Shown here: positions 22,075-33,795 of the stretch, in pieces
Numbering within the stretch: the first letter of the stretch is position 1
How the letters are laid out: the number at the start of each line of letters is the position of its first letter
DNA from: Lithodes maja
Lineage: Eukaryota; Arthropoda; Malacostraca; Decapoda; Lithodidae
Direction: 5' to 3'
DNA: 64,000 bases
Assembly (NCBI GenBank): GCA_037953745.1
Contig: JBAKBP010007168.1
Coordinates: 1 to 64,000, forward strand
Program-made: the position numbers and the translations under genes
The notes under the pieces: model-generated
What the model saw: only the letters and a program-made list of their open reading frames with translations
Database searches by the model: none
Told to the model about the DNA's origin: nothing

Positions 22075-23857
22075 ATAGATATGGCTTTGCTAGTAATATG
22101 TATTACATATTACCAGCACCTTAATCGAATTCCTGACAGCCATGGAGATCAGCCCAACATTCTTGACATATTTCTAACTTCTAATTTGTCTACTTGCACT
22201 GTAAACCTTTTTTCTCTGTTGGGCTCCTCCGATCACAACCAATATCTTTGTTACATGTCCTATCTCTCCTGTATGGCCATCCGATCCTCCCATTCGGCGA
22301 TGCTTGTGGCACTTTGGCGCTGCCGACTGGCAGGCTCTTCGACAGAACATATTTGATTTCTAACGGAATTATTTTTGCTTCCATGGACCCTCGGAGTGTG
22401 CCGAGCGCATAACCGAGGTAATCCTATCAGGCATGGAGGCATACATTCCATTTTCTTTCCCTCAGTATAATGCAAAAAAACATTGGTTTACTCACGCTTG
22501 TTCTATTGCTGTTCACAATATGGAGAAAATATGCAGATGGTATCATCGCCTAAGAACTCAAGAATCCTGTACTTCTTATGTTTCTGCCGGGAATCAAGCC
22601 AAATCTGTTCGTCGACTAGCCAATAACTATAGCAAATGCACTAAACTATCTAACTTTAGCTCTTCCCAAGCTTTCTGTCATCTAGCCATAAACCTCTCCA
22701 ACGATTTTACTTCCTTATCTTTCCCTCCCCTTTTCCACTCTGACTGCACCACCGTCACGTCGCCCTCTGACAAAGCTGAACTCTTCGCTCATACTTTTGC
22801 TAAAAACTACACCTTGGATATTTGTTATGCCATTCCTTCCTCTCCACTCCCCTCTCACTTACTTATGCCTAATATCATATTCTATTCTAAGCATGTACTT
22901 TCTGCCCTCTCTGGGCTTAACCCGAGGAATGAGCCATTTACGTTTTTTTAAATGCCGCATATGCGAATTAATTACCTTCGATTCTGACAGAATTCATTAC
23001 ATTTATCAGACAAAGCAATATTACTGATCCATGTGCAATTGTGCATCTATTTTACCTGCATAATGAACATAGAAACATTGAAAACCAGAACATTGGTGGA
23101 AACAGCAGGTATCCAGTCAAAAAACATATATTTGTGATTGGAGGGGGGAGGGGTGATTGAGATATGTTACAGAGGACTTGACATACACCCTTCCTATCCA
23201 TGGTCTCGCGAGACACTAGTGATATACAGCTGCCTTCAAGGCATGTTCGAGGGTAGGAGAAACTGTAGGGAGGGAAGGAGATTGATAAATAAACATATTA
23301 CCGGCGGGAGCAAGAAATAGGGGGAAATATAGACAGAAAAAATAGTATCATTGAGGAGGGGTGAAGTGGAGGGAGGATAGGGAGGGAGGCTAAGACACAT
23401 TTTAGGGAAGGGCAGGAGGTGGTGGTAAGTATACATACCACCTAATATCATATTGCTTCCATTTCACCGGTACCGGGGAGTTTTTTATTTATGGGCTATC
23501 TTCTAGAAGGCAGACACTTTTGAAAGGCCTATCACGCTTGCTGGGTTAATACTAAGAAGGTGTACGGAACGGATGGTGTTCCTCCTTTTGTACTCGATAA
23601 CTGTTTTTCCTGTGCTGACTTCCTCCCTAGGCAAAGTCTTTTGTCTCTGTCTTTCCTCTAACGTCTTTCCCTCTTACTGGAAGTTTGCTATCACTCAACC
23701 TACCCCAAAGAAGGGTGACCGCTCTCAAGCCTCCAACAATCGTCCAATTGCTCTCATTTCTTGCATCTCTAATGTTCTGGAAATAATTCCTAATTCAAAA
23801 TTTCTTAAGCAATTATCTGTCCATAATTTACTTGCAGATCGCCAGTACAGTCTTCAA
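22075..23857 (+). pseudogene. LINE endonuclease end and RT start, split by a TTAA element
   Basis: At 22081-22250 the frame reads DQPNILDIFLTSNLS and LLGSSDHN, the end of an APE endonuclease (SDH motif). After a frame change, 22270-22916 encodes the linker to the RT (DPSECAERITE-type region, then FPQYNAKKHWFTHACS). The frame breaks at 22917 and resumes at 23550 with YGTDGVPPFVLDN, then PKKGDRSQASNNRPIALISC of RT. The break is exactly a TTAA element. The LINE stops near 23857, before the catalytic ADD motif. Frameshifts elsewhere mark it as dead. Confidence 0.75.
22917..23549. mobile_element. Divergent TTAA-flanked element inserted in a LINE (family T2)
   Basis: TTAA at 22917-22920 and 23546-23549 with a 625-bp body. 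The left end is CCCGAGGAATGAGCC and the right end in reverse is CCCAGCAAGCGTGATAGGCC. Leaving out the body and one TTAA lines the surrounding LINE frame up (GLN/TKK). The right end matches the left end of 57946-58596 (CCCGGCAAGCGCGATAGGCC), and the GATTCTGACAGAATTC segment near 22970 recurs inverted near 58510, so both belong to one family. No transposase is present. Confidence 0.8.
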
Positions 23858-24369
23858 AGTGCCCTCCAGGACCAGAGGGAGGAAGAGGCGAGGGGAGAGG
23901 ACCAAAACAAACAAATGCAAAGGTTTAAATTAGAACATTGCAATAATAATACTAAATAAAATATACATCCAATAATATTAACGTTCTCCACAAGAAAAAA
24001 TAAGCATAGAGAAGAAATGTAATAGTCAGAACTTGAGCTTTGTAGAAACATTAACTACAAAATATTGTCTATGTTGTATCATTCAAATAATGGTACTGTG
24101 GCCGAAGGAAAGAACAAATAGTTAGGGTCCAGAATTGAACACCGATAGGAGTAAAAATACTAATTAACGCTTAAGGCAAGTCTTCCGTCAACTCTCAAAT
24201 ATTCAATGCCAAGTTAGAAGTGAAATCACAAACATAAGTTTTCAATAAGCTAGCTTACTAGAGGCTTGGAATGTAAGAGATCGTGATGTAACATGTTATA
24301 AACATGGGTGGTGCTATAAGAGAAGTAAAGGTCGAAAGTCGAAACCCGAGTTAATAAAATAAAATAAAA
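23858..24369. other. No gene seen; AATAA microsatellite
   Basis: AT-rich sequence with (AAAAT)n near 24350-24375. No ORF is supported. Confidence 0.5.
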
Positions 24370-25325
24370 TAAAAGAAGGCATGCCTAGATGTGACACAGA
24401 TTTTTTTTACATGAAGTGTGGTCAAAGAGTGCAATAGCTTACTAAGGGAACTGGTCGACAATAATTCAGTTGATACGTTTAAGAAAAGACCTGACGATCA
24501 TCTGGTGGAGATTGGATTAATAGAATTAATAATTCAGTTGATACGTTTAACCTCTGAAGTGCGCACGGGGGTAAATGAAAACCTCCCCCTGTGCTGACGT
24601 ATTTGAGGTTTTTCGTCACTAAAATATTCATTGTACCATTAATAGCATTAATAATTATCCATATGCGCCTATTATGGGTTGATTATAAAGGTATTAACCT
24701 GAAACAACAATAAAACGAGTGAAAACAGCGTTTGGATGGTCAAAATCGGAGATATAGCCCGCGAGTTGTATAATCTATGGGTGAGGCAAACTCCTTTCCC
24801 GCCAATTTCCCCCAAGGCCACTGAGACACAGTCGATCGATACTCTCTCTCTCTCTCTTGCACTCGATGGCCATCAGTGATGACAACACCCTGCTTGCAAC
24901 TCGCTAATGTTAGCACGAAAATATACCTCAGAATAAGGGAATAATAGGGAAAATAGGTGATAACTGAGGAATAGGAGGAAAGTGGGGAAGGAGGGGAGGT
25001 AGAGGACTGAGATTTTGCATGGCCCAGGGGCCAAAAAAAAAAAAAAAAAATAATTTTTTTTTTTTCTATGTAAAAAGTTGATTTTTAGTTTTACTTACTC
25101 CAGAGAGTCTTCCCGCAGTCCGCCGGCCGAACTCTAAAGAGTCTTCCCGCAGTTCCCGGGTTAAGAAAAGACCTGACGATCATCTAGTGGAGATTGGATT
25201 AATAGAATTAATAATTCAGTTGATACGTTTAAGAAAAGACCTGACGATCATCTGGTGGAGCTTGGATTAATATGAATTAATCAGTAGGTATGGGTGATTT
25301 CCCTTTCAAACTAGTTTTTTCTATG
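24370..25325 (+). repeat. LINE C-terminal tail with its last ~67 bp tandemly triplicated
   Basis: The frame around 24418-24530 encodes KECNSLLRELVDNNSVDTF, a CR1-like LINE C-terminal tail. The segment from AATTCAGTTGATACGTTTAAG to GGATTAATAGAATTAAT (~67 bp) then occurs three times. Copies 1 and 3 are uninterrupted. Copy 2 is split at its TTAA by a T1 element. The frame is broken elsewhere, so the LINE is dead. Confidence 0.7.
24547..25164 (+). mobile_element. TTAA-flanked T1 element, copy 5, in a tandem LINE tail
   Basis: TTAA at 24547-24550 and 25161-25164 with a 610-bp body. The neighbouring tandem units carry the empty site ACGTTTAAGAAAAG, which gives an internal before/after comparison and shows that TTAA was duplicated. 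Near end B the sequence has drifted (CCGGCCGAACTC). Confidence 0.9.
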
Positions 25326-26484
25326 CTCTATACAAATTTTTCCTTGCGGGCATTTCCTGACCCATAAGGTTACACTTCATCCTTTTTTTCCGGTACAGCT
25401 TTTCAGCCGGAGGGTGGGGAGAGAGCCTTCTACTTTGCTGTCCTATTCTTCTACTATAATACTGTCCCTGTCTAGTAGTAATAAGGACGGACCAACTAAT
25501 AGGGAGTGTAAGGTCTGTGTAGTTTGAGTGTATGTATAACTCTGTGTAACCACTCTTCTTACCTATGCTGTACAAACAAAAACATATTTAGGCCTATATT
25601 GCTTTCACACTCATGCAAGTTTCGGGAGACACTTGTTACCGGCAGCTTTGGCTTTTGTCTCTTTCATACACATAGCAAATAAAACAAACGTCGATACCAC
25701 TCTGTTTGTCACTTGTGTATAGCTCTATGTGCCCCAGCTGCCAAACAGGGTATATGGGAAGCACTCGACAGCTTTTAACTCTTTCAGTGCAGGGGTTTAT
25801 CCGGGATATTAGGGTTCACTCAGTCCCCCTGATTGCTTAAACAAGTGCCTGAATGAATGGAAATATTTGCAGTAAATATACTAGCAGAACAGAACATTCA
25901 AATGACACCAGAACATCCTCTCTAGCTTACGTGGTTCACCGGCAGTATTGCTACAGACATTGGCAATATTCGCCAAAGATTAGCAATGTTCCGCTACTCA
26001 CGCTCATCCCCCTCAGGCTCTAATGAGCCAATAATTCCTGTATATGTCCAATAAGTTCCAGTACGGTACCGTAGCGTAATGATCAAGAGCAGGTTTGTAT
26101 TTGTTTGTTAATTTGTTATATATTTCCATATTATAATCTTAACATTTCTTCCAAGACCTCCATGAACCTTAATAATTATACTCCCAGGACCCCCCTATGA
26201 GACCAATTTAAACAAATATGCTGGTAGAAAAAAGGCCTTCTTCTAAAAATGATGTTTTGTTTGTACACATAGCACATGGAACAACTTGATCAACAATTAT
26301 CATATAAACACTAACAATGATACATGTCACTTGATATCACCAATTTAGTTATTATGTTTAGGTAGGTTCACTGCTGTACACTGTCGAGATTGACTTTAAA
26401 CACAATTACAAATACCAATATAATCCTGGACTATTACTCTCATTCCTTGAAAAAGTAAAATCCTATCATAATTTAAACAAACTT
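25326..26484. other. No gene seen
   Basis: Mixed-composition sequence. TTAACTCTTTCAGTGCAGGGG near 25785 resembles a TTAA-element end, but no partner end was found. Short ORFs have no recognisable features. Confidence 0.45.
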
Positions 26485-29400
26485 GTTAATTAATGGGGTA
26501 GGGTATAATATTATCTGTTAGTTTATTAATGGGGTAGGGTATAATATTATCTGTTAGTTTATTAATGGGGTAGGGTATAATATTATCTGTTAGTTTATTA
26601 ATGGGGTAGGGTATAATATTATCTGTTAGTTTATTAATGGGGTAGGGTATAATATTATCTGTTAGTTTATTAATGGGGTAGGGTATAATATTATCTGTTA
26701 GTTTATTAATGGGGTAGGGTATAATATTATCTGTTAGTTTATTAATGGGTAGGGTATAATATTATCTGTTAGTTTATTAATGGGGTAGGGTATAATATTA
26801 TCTGTTAGTTTATTAATGGGGTAGGGTATAATATTATCTGTTAGTTTATTAATGGGGTAGGGTATAATATTATCTGTTAGTTTATTAATGGGGTAGGGTA
26901 AAATATTATCTGTTAGTTTATTAATGGGGTAGGGTATAATATTATCTGTTAGTTTATTAATGGGGTAGGGTATAATATTATCTGTTAGTTTATTAATGGG
27001 GTAGGGTATAATATTATCTGTTAGTTTATTAATGGGGTAGGGTATAATATTATCTGTTAGTTTATTAATGGGGTAGGGTATAATATTATCTGTTAGTTTA
27101 TTAATGGGGTAGGGTATAATATTATCTGTTAGTTTATTAATGGGGTAGGGTATAATATTATCTGTTAGTTTATTAATGGGGTAGGGTATAATATTATCTG
27201 TTAGTTTATTAATGGGGTAGGGTATAATATTTTCTGTTAGTTTATTAATGGGGTAGGGTATAATATTATCTGTTAGTTTATTAATGGGGTAGGGTATAAT
27301 ATTATCTGTTAGTTTATTAATGGGGTAGGGTATAATATTATCTGTTAGTTTATTAATGGGGTAGGGTATAATATTATCTGTTAGTTTATTAATGGGGTAG
27401 GGTATAATATTATCTGTTAGTTTATTAATGGGGTAGGGTATAATATTATCTGTTAGTTTATTAATGGGGTAGGGTATAATATTATCTGTTAGTTTATTAA
27501 TGGGGTAGGGTATAATATTATCTGTTAGTTTATTAATGGGGTAGTTTATAATATTATCTGTTAGTTTATTAATGGGGTAGTTTATAATATTATCTGTTAG
27601 TTTATTAATGGGGTAGGGTATAATATTATCTGTTAGTTTATTAATGGGGTAGGGTATAATATTATCTGTTAGTTTATTAATGGGGTAGGGTATAATATTA
27701 TCTGTTAGTTTATTAATGGGGTAGGGTATAATATTATCTGTTAGTTTATTAATGGGGTAGGGTATAATATTATCTGTTAGTTTATTAATGGGGTAGGGTA
27801 TAATATTATCTGTTAGTTTATTAATGGGGTAGGGTATAATATTATCTGTTAGTTTATTAATGGGGTAGGGTATAATATTATCTGTTAGTTTATTAATGGG
27901 GTAGGGTATAATATTATCTGTTAGTTTATTAATGGGGTAGGGTATAATATTATCTGTTAGTTTATTAATGGGGTAGGGTATAATATTATCTGTTAGTTTA
28001 TTAATGGGGTAGGGTATAATATTATCTGTTAGTTTATTAATGGGGTAGGGTATAATATTATCTGTTAGTTCATTAATGGGGTAGGGTATAATATTATCTG
28101 TTAGTTTATTAATGGGGTAGGGTATAATATTATCTGTTAGTTTATTAATGGGGTAGGGTATAATATTATCTGTTAGTTTATTAATGGGGTAGGGTATAAT
28201 ATTATCTGTTAGTTTATTAATGGGGTAGGGTATAATATTATCTGTTAGTTTATTAATGGGGTAGGGTATAATATTATCTGTTAGTTTATTAATGGGGTAG
28301 GGTATAATATTATCTGTTAGTTTATTAATGGGGTAGGGTATAATATTATCTGTTAGTTTATTAATGGGGTAGGGTATAATATTATCTGTTAGTTTATTAA
28401 TGGGGTAGGGTATAATATTATCTGTTAGTTTATTAATGGGGTAGGGTATAATATTATCTGTTAGTTTATTAATGGGGTAGGGTATAATATTATCTGTTAG
28501 TTTATTAATGGGGTAGGGTATAATATTATCTGTTAGTTTATTAATGGGGTAGGGTATAATATTATCTGTTAGTTTATTAATGGGGTAGGGTATAATATTA
28601 TATGTTAGTTTATTAATGGGGTAGGGTATAATATTATCTGTTAGTTTATTAATGGGGTAGGGTATAATATTATCTGTTAGTTTATTAATGGGGTAGGGTA
28701 TAATATTATCTGTTAGTTTATTAATGGGGTAGGGTATAATATTATCTGTTAGTTTATTAATGGGGTAGGGTATAATATTATCTGTTAGTTTATTAATGGG
28801 GTAGGGTATAATATTATCTGTTAGTTTATTAATGGGGTAGGGTATAATATTATCTGTTAGTTTATTAATGGGGTAGGGTATAATATTATCTGTTAGTTTA
28901 TTAATGGGGTAGGGTATAATATTATCTGTTAGTTTATTAATGGGGTAGGGTATAATATTATCTGTTAGTTTATTAATGGGGTAGGGTATAATATTATCTG
29001 TTAGTTTATTAATGGGGTAGGGTATAATATTATCTGTTAGTTTATTAATGGGGTAGGGTATAATATTATCTGTTAGTTTATTAATGGGGTAGGGTATAAT
29101 ATTATCTGTTAGTTTATTAATGGGGTAGGGTATAATATTATCTGTTAGTTTATTAATGGGGTAGGGTATAATATTATCTGTTAGTTTATTAATGGGGTAG
29201 GGTATAATATTATCTGTTAGTTTATTAATGGGGTAGGGTATAATATTATCTGTTAGTTTATTAATGGGGTAGGGTATAATATTATCTGTTAGTTTATTAA
29301 TGGGGTAGGGTATAATATTATCTGTTAGTTTATTAATGGGGTAGGGTATAATATTATCTGTTAGTTTATTAATGGGGTAGGGTATAATATTATCTGTTAG

Positions 29401-30306
29401 TTTATTAATGGGGTAGGGTATAATATTATCTGTTAGTTTATTAATGGGGTAGGGTATAATATTATCTGTTAGTTTATTAATGGGGTAGGGTATAATATTA
29501 TCTGTTAGTTTATTAATGGGGTAGGGTATAATATTATCTGTTAGTTTATTAATGGGGTAGGGTATAATATTATCTGTTAGTTTATTAATGGGGTAGGGTA
29601 TAATATTATCTGTTAGTTTATTAATGGGGTAGGGTATAATATTATCTGTTAGTTTATTAATGGGGTAGGGTATAATATTATCTGTTAGTTTATTAATGGG
29701 GTAGGGTATAATATTATCTGTTAGTTTATTAATGGGGTAGGGTATAATATTATCTGTTAGTTTATTAATGGGGTAGGGTATAATATTATCTGTTAGTTTA
29801 TTAATGGGGTAGGGTATAATATTATCTGTTAGTTTATTAATGGGGTAGGGTATAATATTATCTGTTAGTTTATTAATGGGGTAGGGTATAATATTATCTG
29901 TTAGTTTATTAATGGGGTAGGGTATAATATTATCTGTTAGTTTATTAATGGGGTAGGGTATAATATTATCTGTTAGTTTATTAATGGGGTAGGGTATAAT
30001 ATTATCTGTTAGTTTATTAATGGGGTAGGGTATAATATTATCTGTTAGTTTATTAATGGGGTAGGGTATAATATTATCTGTTAGTTTATTAATGGAGTAG
30101 GGTATAATATTATCTGTTAGTTTATTAATGGGGTAGGGTATAATATTATCTGTTAGTTTATTAATGGGGTAGGGTATAATATTATATGTTAGTTTATTAA
30201 TGGGGTAGGGTATAATATTATCTGTTAGTTTATTAATGGGGTAGGGTATAATATTATCTGTTAGTTTATTAATGGGGTAGGGTATAATATTATCTGTTAG
30301 TTTATT
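26485..30306. repeat. 36-bp satellite/minisatellite array, about 106 units
   Basis: The unit is GTTAGTTTATTAATGGGG followed by TAGGGTATAATATTATCT (36 bases). It repeats head-to-tail for 3.8 kb with very few variants. One unit near 26746 lacks a G (35 bp). Single changes lie near 26899, 27231, 27544, 27580, 28071, 28599, 30093 and 30184. Because 36 is divisible by three, one minus-strand frame stays open for 1,210 codons as a 12-residue repeat, which is a by-product of the period rather than a gene. Such homogeneity implies recent amplification or ongoing gene conversion. Confidence 0.97.
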
Positions 30307-31228
30307 TATATATTTGTAGTATGACATTATAAGCCCTGCATATATATTGCTAGACATATATCTCACTGCTTATATGCCTTTATCCCTGTAATTTTTAAAC
30401 TCTCAACATTCTTATTATACATTCTTCATTTATTAAACTCCCTATAACTTTATCTATCTCTTTAACATATAATATATTTGTTGTTACTTCCACTTAAATC
30501 AACACCCATTTCCCCTGTAAGTGTAAACTGTATAAGGTATTTATCCGGTCCTACGTCATACCAGAATGCTGAGTTGATGCTGTGTTGCTTCAGCATCCTT
30601 GAACCCAGTCGATGCCTTCTTACTCAGGCATCTTCAGTTAGACTTCAACAGACCTCAGCCAGAGAGAGTCAGAGCTCTTTACTCCCTCTAGACTCTAGAC
30701 TCAGACTCATCCTCTATAGCCAAGCTCCTATATCCCCTAGATATATTAGACCACACAAGTCATATATCACCTTGCTCTTCAGGCTTTTATTACAAGCCTT
30801 ATCATATATCTGTACTTATATACCTGTACGTTTATACTTATTATCACTTATCCAATAATTAATGTGTTGTGTTATTACCTATAACCCCCTATATACTTAA
30901 CGTATTATATATGCTATAGGGGTGCAATGCCTGATGAGTTATCTGCTCAACAGGTGGCGTTGTGTGTGTGTGTAAGTGTGAGAGTCCGAGTGTAGGGGTT
31001 GAGACAGTGAAGCACGGGAACGAGGTGGCTTCAGAGATGGGGTCGTTTCGGGCCATGAGTGAGCACCGTGCCTCATGTGAAGGCAAGATGGCAGGTGCTC
31101 GTTGTACTCTACGTGCTTCACATGTCTCACTCCCTAGACTGGAACAAGACCTCACAGGCTTCACTGTTCATTGTAAAGCAGTGAATGTTAAGGCTCTCAG
31201 CCTATGCCCGAGAGGAAGTAAGTTGGAA

Positions 31229-31270
<42 letters not shown>
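30307..31270. other. No certain gene; ends in a 40-base A run
   Basis: A 126-codon frame at 30478-30858 has no recognisable motif. The A run at 31231-31270 abuts the gypsy A LTR and may be the 3' tail of a plus-strand retroposed fragment, or may have grown at the junction. No pol III boxes were found upstream. Confidence 0.4.
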
Positions 31271-31273
<3 letters not shown>

Positions 31274-33319
31274 AGCCTTCATAATGTGATATAACTGAGC
31301 CTTAGTAAGAGGTACTATTTTGGCTATACTGGAAGTATTTAGGGGAGAGAGACTGGATCTACTTTGCGAGGAGGATTGGGACAGCTGTGATAGGAGCGTT
31401 TCTCTTAGATTGTTCAGTCTTCATTCTATGGTATAGCTGAGGTGCTAATTTGGTTATCAGAGTATGCAAGAAAGGTTAATGGGTTATTGGGGGTTAATAG
31501 AGGTTAGTAAAGGTGTTAGTCATACATGGTTAGTTCATTGATAGGAAGAATTCCTGTGCTACCTGGCAATGACCCGGAAGTCAAAACAGGGGTCAGGTAT
31601 ACCTCCGCAGGGGTCGGGGTCTCCCTCCTTGGGTGGGTGAAAGGGGTAGGGGTGCGTCCCTTCTCTGTGATGGTCGTCGGGGTGGCTGTGGCTGGGGGCT
31701 TGCCATATCACAAGGGTTTGTAATAACCCTCTGTTTATGAGACAGAAGTGGGTGTTCGTAATACCAAAACCGAAGGTGCCTTGATCAGCTGGTTTACTTG
31801 GTTAGGTTGTTAATTGCATGGGTGGTTGGATGTGGTGGAGACTGGTGCTAACTCTGCCACATTGATCTGGAAATATGGCAATAGAAGTTAGTCACTGGTG
31901 AGGTGGCTAGCCTCGCACAGACGATCATTTGGTACAGGGTTGTGAATGGGTTGTGAGGGAATAGATGGCATGCAAAGGGTTAGTAAAGTTCTAATGGTGT
32001 TCCTTTCTACTGGGGGAAGGTAGGCTGGATAGGAGTATATATACAAAAGGTTTGAGAATGTTAGTAACGGAAAAGTTAAGGATATTCAGGGGGTATGCTG
32101 GAGAGGCTAGGTCAGAAGGGAGTTGAGGAGCGTGGGGGGGGGGGGGGGGTTAACGAGAGGGAGAGGGTTAAGGGGGGTTATGTGGAAGTTTGACCCTAAG
32201 GTCTCTGGGCGTAGGGGTGGCATTAGACTACAGTTGGTATCGTAGCCTGGGGGTTAATGACAGGGAAGGTATGTTAGCCAAACACTACCGGGGGATGAGC
32301 AATATGGGGTGGTATATGAGTCTGGAAAGGATAGAATCATGTGGACTGTGGGGCTGTGGGGAAGAGGAGGTTAACTGTAGGTGTGTGCTTGACTGTGGAT
32401 AAAAGTAGAGAAAAACATGGTGTATTATTACTCGTCAATACGATGGTTATGGACATTGTTAATCTGACACTATTTCTTGCTGACCTAGTTGTTCCTGGGA
32501 ACTGCGTTTTCTATGACATATACACCAAAGAAAGCGGCAGTTCGTCGGGGTAGCTTCGGTATTGTTTCGTGGTGGAAATGCGTCGAGACAATGGTAAACG
32601 AGGGTTGTGTATACAATCTCTGGTTGGGGTAAGAATTAGAGTTACTGCATGGTGGCTAACATCTTCAGTCATTTCTGTCTAGGTCTTACAGGAATAATGG
32701 TTATATATACACTGGTGTGCCCGTGGGTATCATAGTTTCTTATCAATTAGGACATGGGGTTTTAACATATTACTTCTCGGATGGAAGAACATACATAGAT
32801 TTATGGGGGCGGTTGGTCTTCAGAAACTTAGTCTGGCAAGACAAGGTATTTTAGGGGGTTAACATATTACTTCTCGGATGGAAGAACATACATAGATTTA
32901 TGGGGGGGGGGGTTGGTCTTCAGAAACTTAGTCTGGCAAGACAGGGGGTTAACATATTACTTCTTGGATGGAAAAACATACATAGATTTAGGCCTGTCTG
33001 AACTGGTTGGCATTGGCTCAACCTAGGGACAGGGCATGGGTGTATTAAATTAAGGTGTATTCATGTTCATCATCATGTAGGTAGAGGTGTAGGACACGAG
33101 GGGTAGTGTATACGCGAGGTGGGGGAAAGGTCAGTGGTTAGAAGGGATAGGCAGGTGTGGTTTGGAGCTGCTTAGCCCTGCGGGCTTCGGCCTGTCTTAA
33201 CTGGTTGGCTTGGTCACCTGGTCCTTTCTTTCTGTGGGCCTTTCCTTCGGGTGTTTCTGTTCCCGTTTCCTGGTGGTGTTCGCTCGTGGCTTCCGTGGTG
33301 GGCTTCTCGTTCTGGGGCA
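31271..33319 (-). repeat. 3' LTR of gypsy A
   Basis: 2,049 bp, starting TGGAGCC and ending GGGGCA on the plus strand (TG...CA in both directions). It contains three ~95-base tandem units (ACATATTACTTCTCGGATGG) at about 32767-33000 and a G homopolymer near 32136. The first 182 bases in the element's direction are also coding (see 33138-33795). Compared with the other LTR it lacks a ~43-bp tandem duplication seen near 45237-45300. Confidence 0.88.
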
Positions 33320-33795
33320 TTTTACTTCCCTCTCCTTCGTTGTAGGCTCGTCCTTGAGCCTCAAGGGTGAAGTAAAAAGAAGCATAGTCATGGTGGGTCA
33401 TTTTGAGGGTATTTAGAAGGTCCCACCAAGCAAGAGAGCGAGGGTCAGGTTTCTTTTGCAGGTCTATGTAGACCTGTAGGAATGTGTCCTCGGTGTTGTG
33501 GAGGACGGTTGCCCTGGCTTGATGTGGGCGCTGTAGACGGGCTAAGCGTCCTGTGGACGTTTTTACTTTAACCTTTCTTATGAACGGTGTGTATTCTTCC
33601 TCCGTGGGGGTAGGGACGGGGATGACGAATGGTGTGGATTTGTTCATGGTGGAGGTCATGTATCGAGTGAGGTGTGTGGGACTGACAGGAGGCCTCTTCA
33701 GTGTGGTGAAGGGGTTAATAACTGAAGGGGAGGGACTAACGCGTGAAAACGGAGCTGGGAGTGAAGGGGGGATATGAGTCTGGGGTTTTTGGGGT
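33138..33795 (-). CDS. 3' ORF of gypsy A that crosses into the LTR (unknown function)
   Basis: An open frame on the minus strand runs from the LINE insertion at 33795 to a stop at 33138, with a first clear ATG at 33659 (173 codons). It begins MTSTMNKSTPFVIPVPTP. Residues EGEGSK are encoded by the polypurine tract itself, and the last 60 codons (MPQNEKPTTEATSEHHQ onward) lie inside the LTR. The product is basic and Pro/Thr/Gln-rich, with no signal peptide or membrane segment, so it is not an obvious envelope. It probably continues from the proline-rich frame at 34545-35108, from which the LINE insertion now separates it. No family is recognised. Confidence 0.5.
33320..33339 (-). promoter_or_regulatory. 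Polypurine tract of gypsy A
   Basis: On the minus strand CGAAGGAGAGGGAAGTAAAA directly precedes LTR start TGCCCC. This is the expected primer position for plus-strand DNA synthesis and fixes the orientation of the element. Confidence 0.8.

Noticed and set aside
25780..26060. Possible further TTAA element starting TTAACTCTTTCAGTGCAGGGG
   Set aside because: No matching second end with TTAA could be found downstream, and the resemblance is limited to about 20 bases.
26734..30366. 1,210-codon open frame on the minus strand made of a 12-residue repeat
   Set aside because: It follows automatically from a 36-bp tandem repeat lacking a stop in one frame. One 35-bp unit breaks it, and flanking sequence has no coding character.
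30478..30858. 126-codon ORF right of the 36-bp array
   Set aside because: No motif, unusual Ser/Leu-rich composition and no support from context.
31526..32553. Short ORFs repeated at 45395-46415
   Set aside because: They recur only because they lie in the two gypsy A LTRs. They are on the antisense strand and lack recognisable features.
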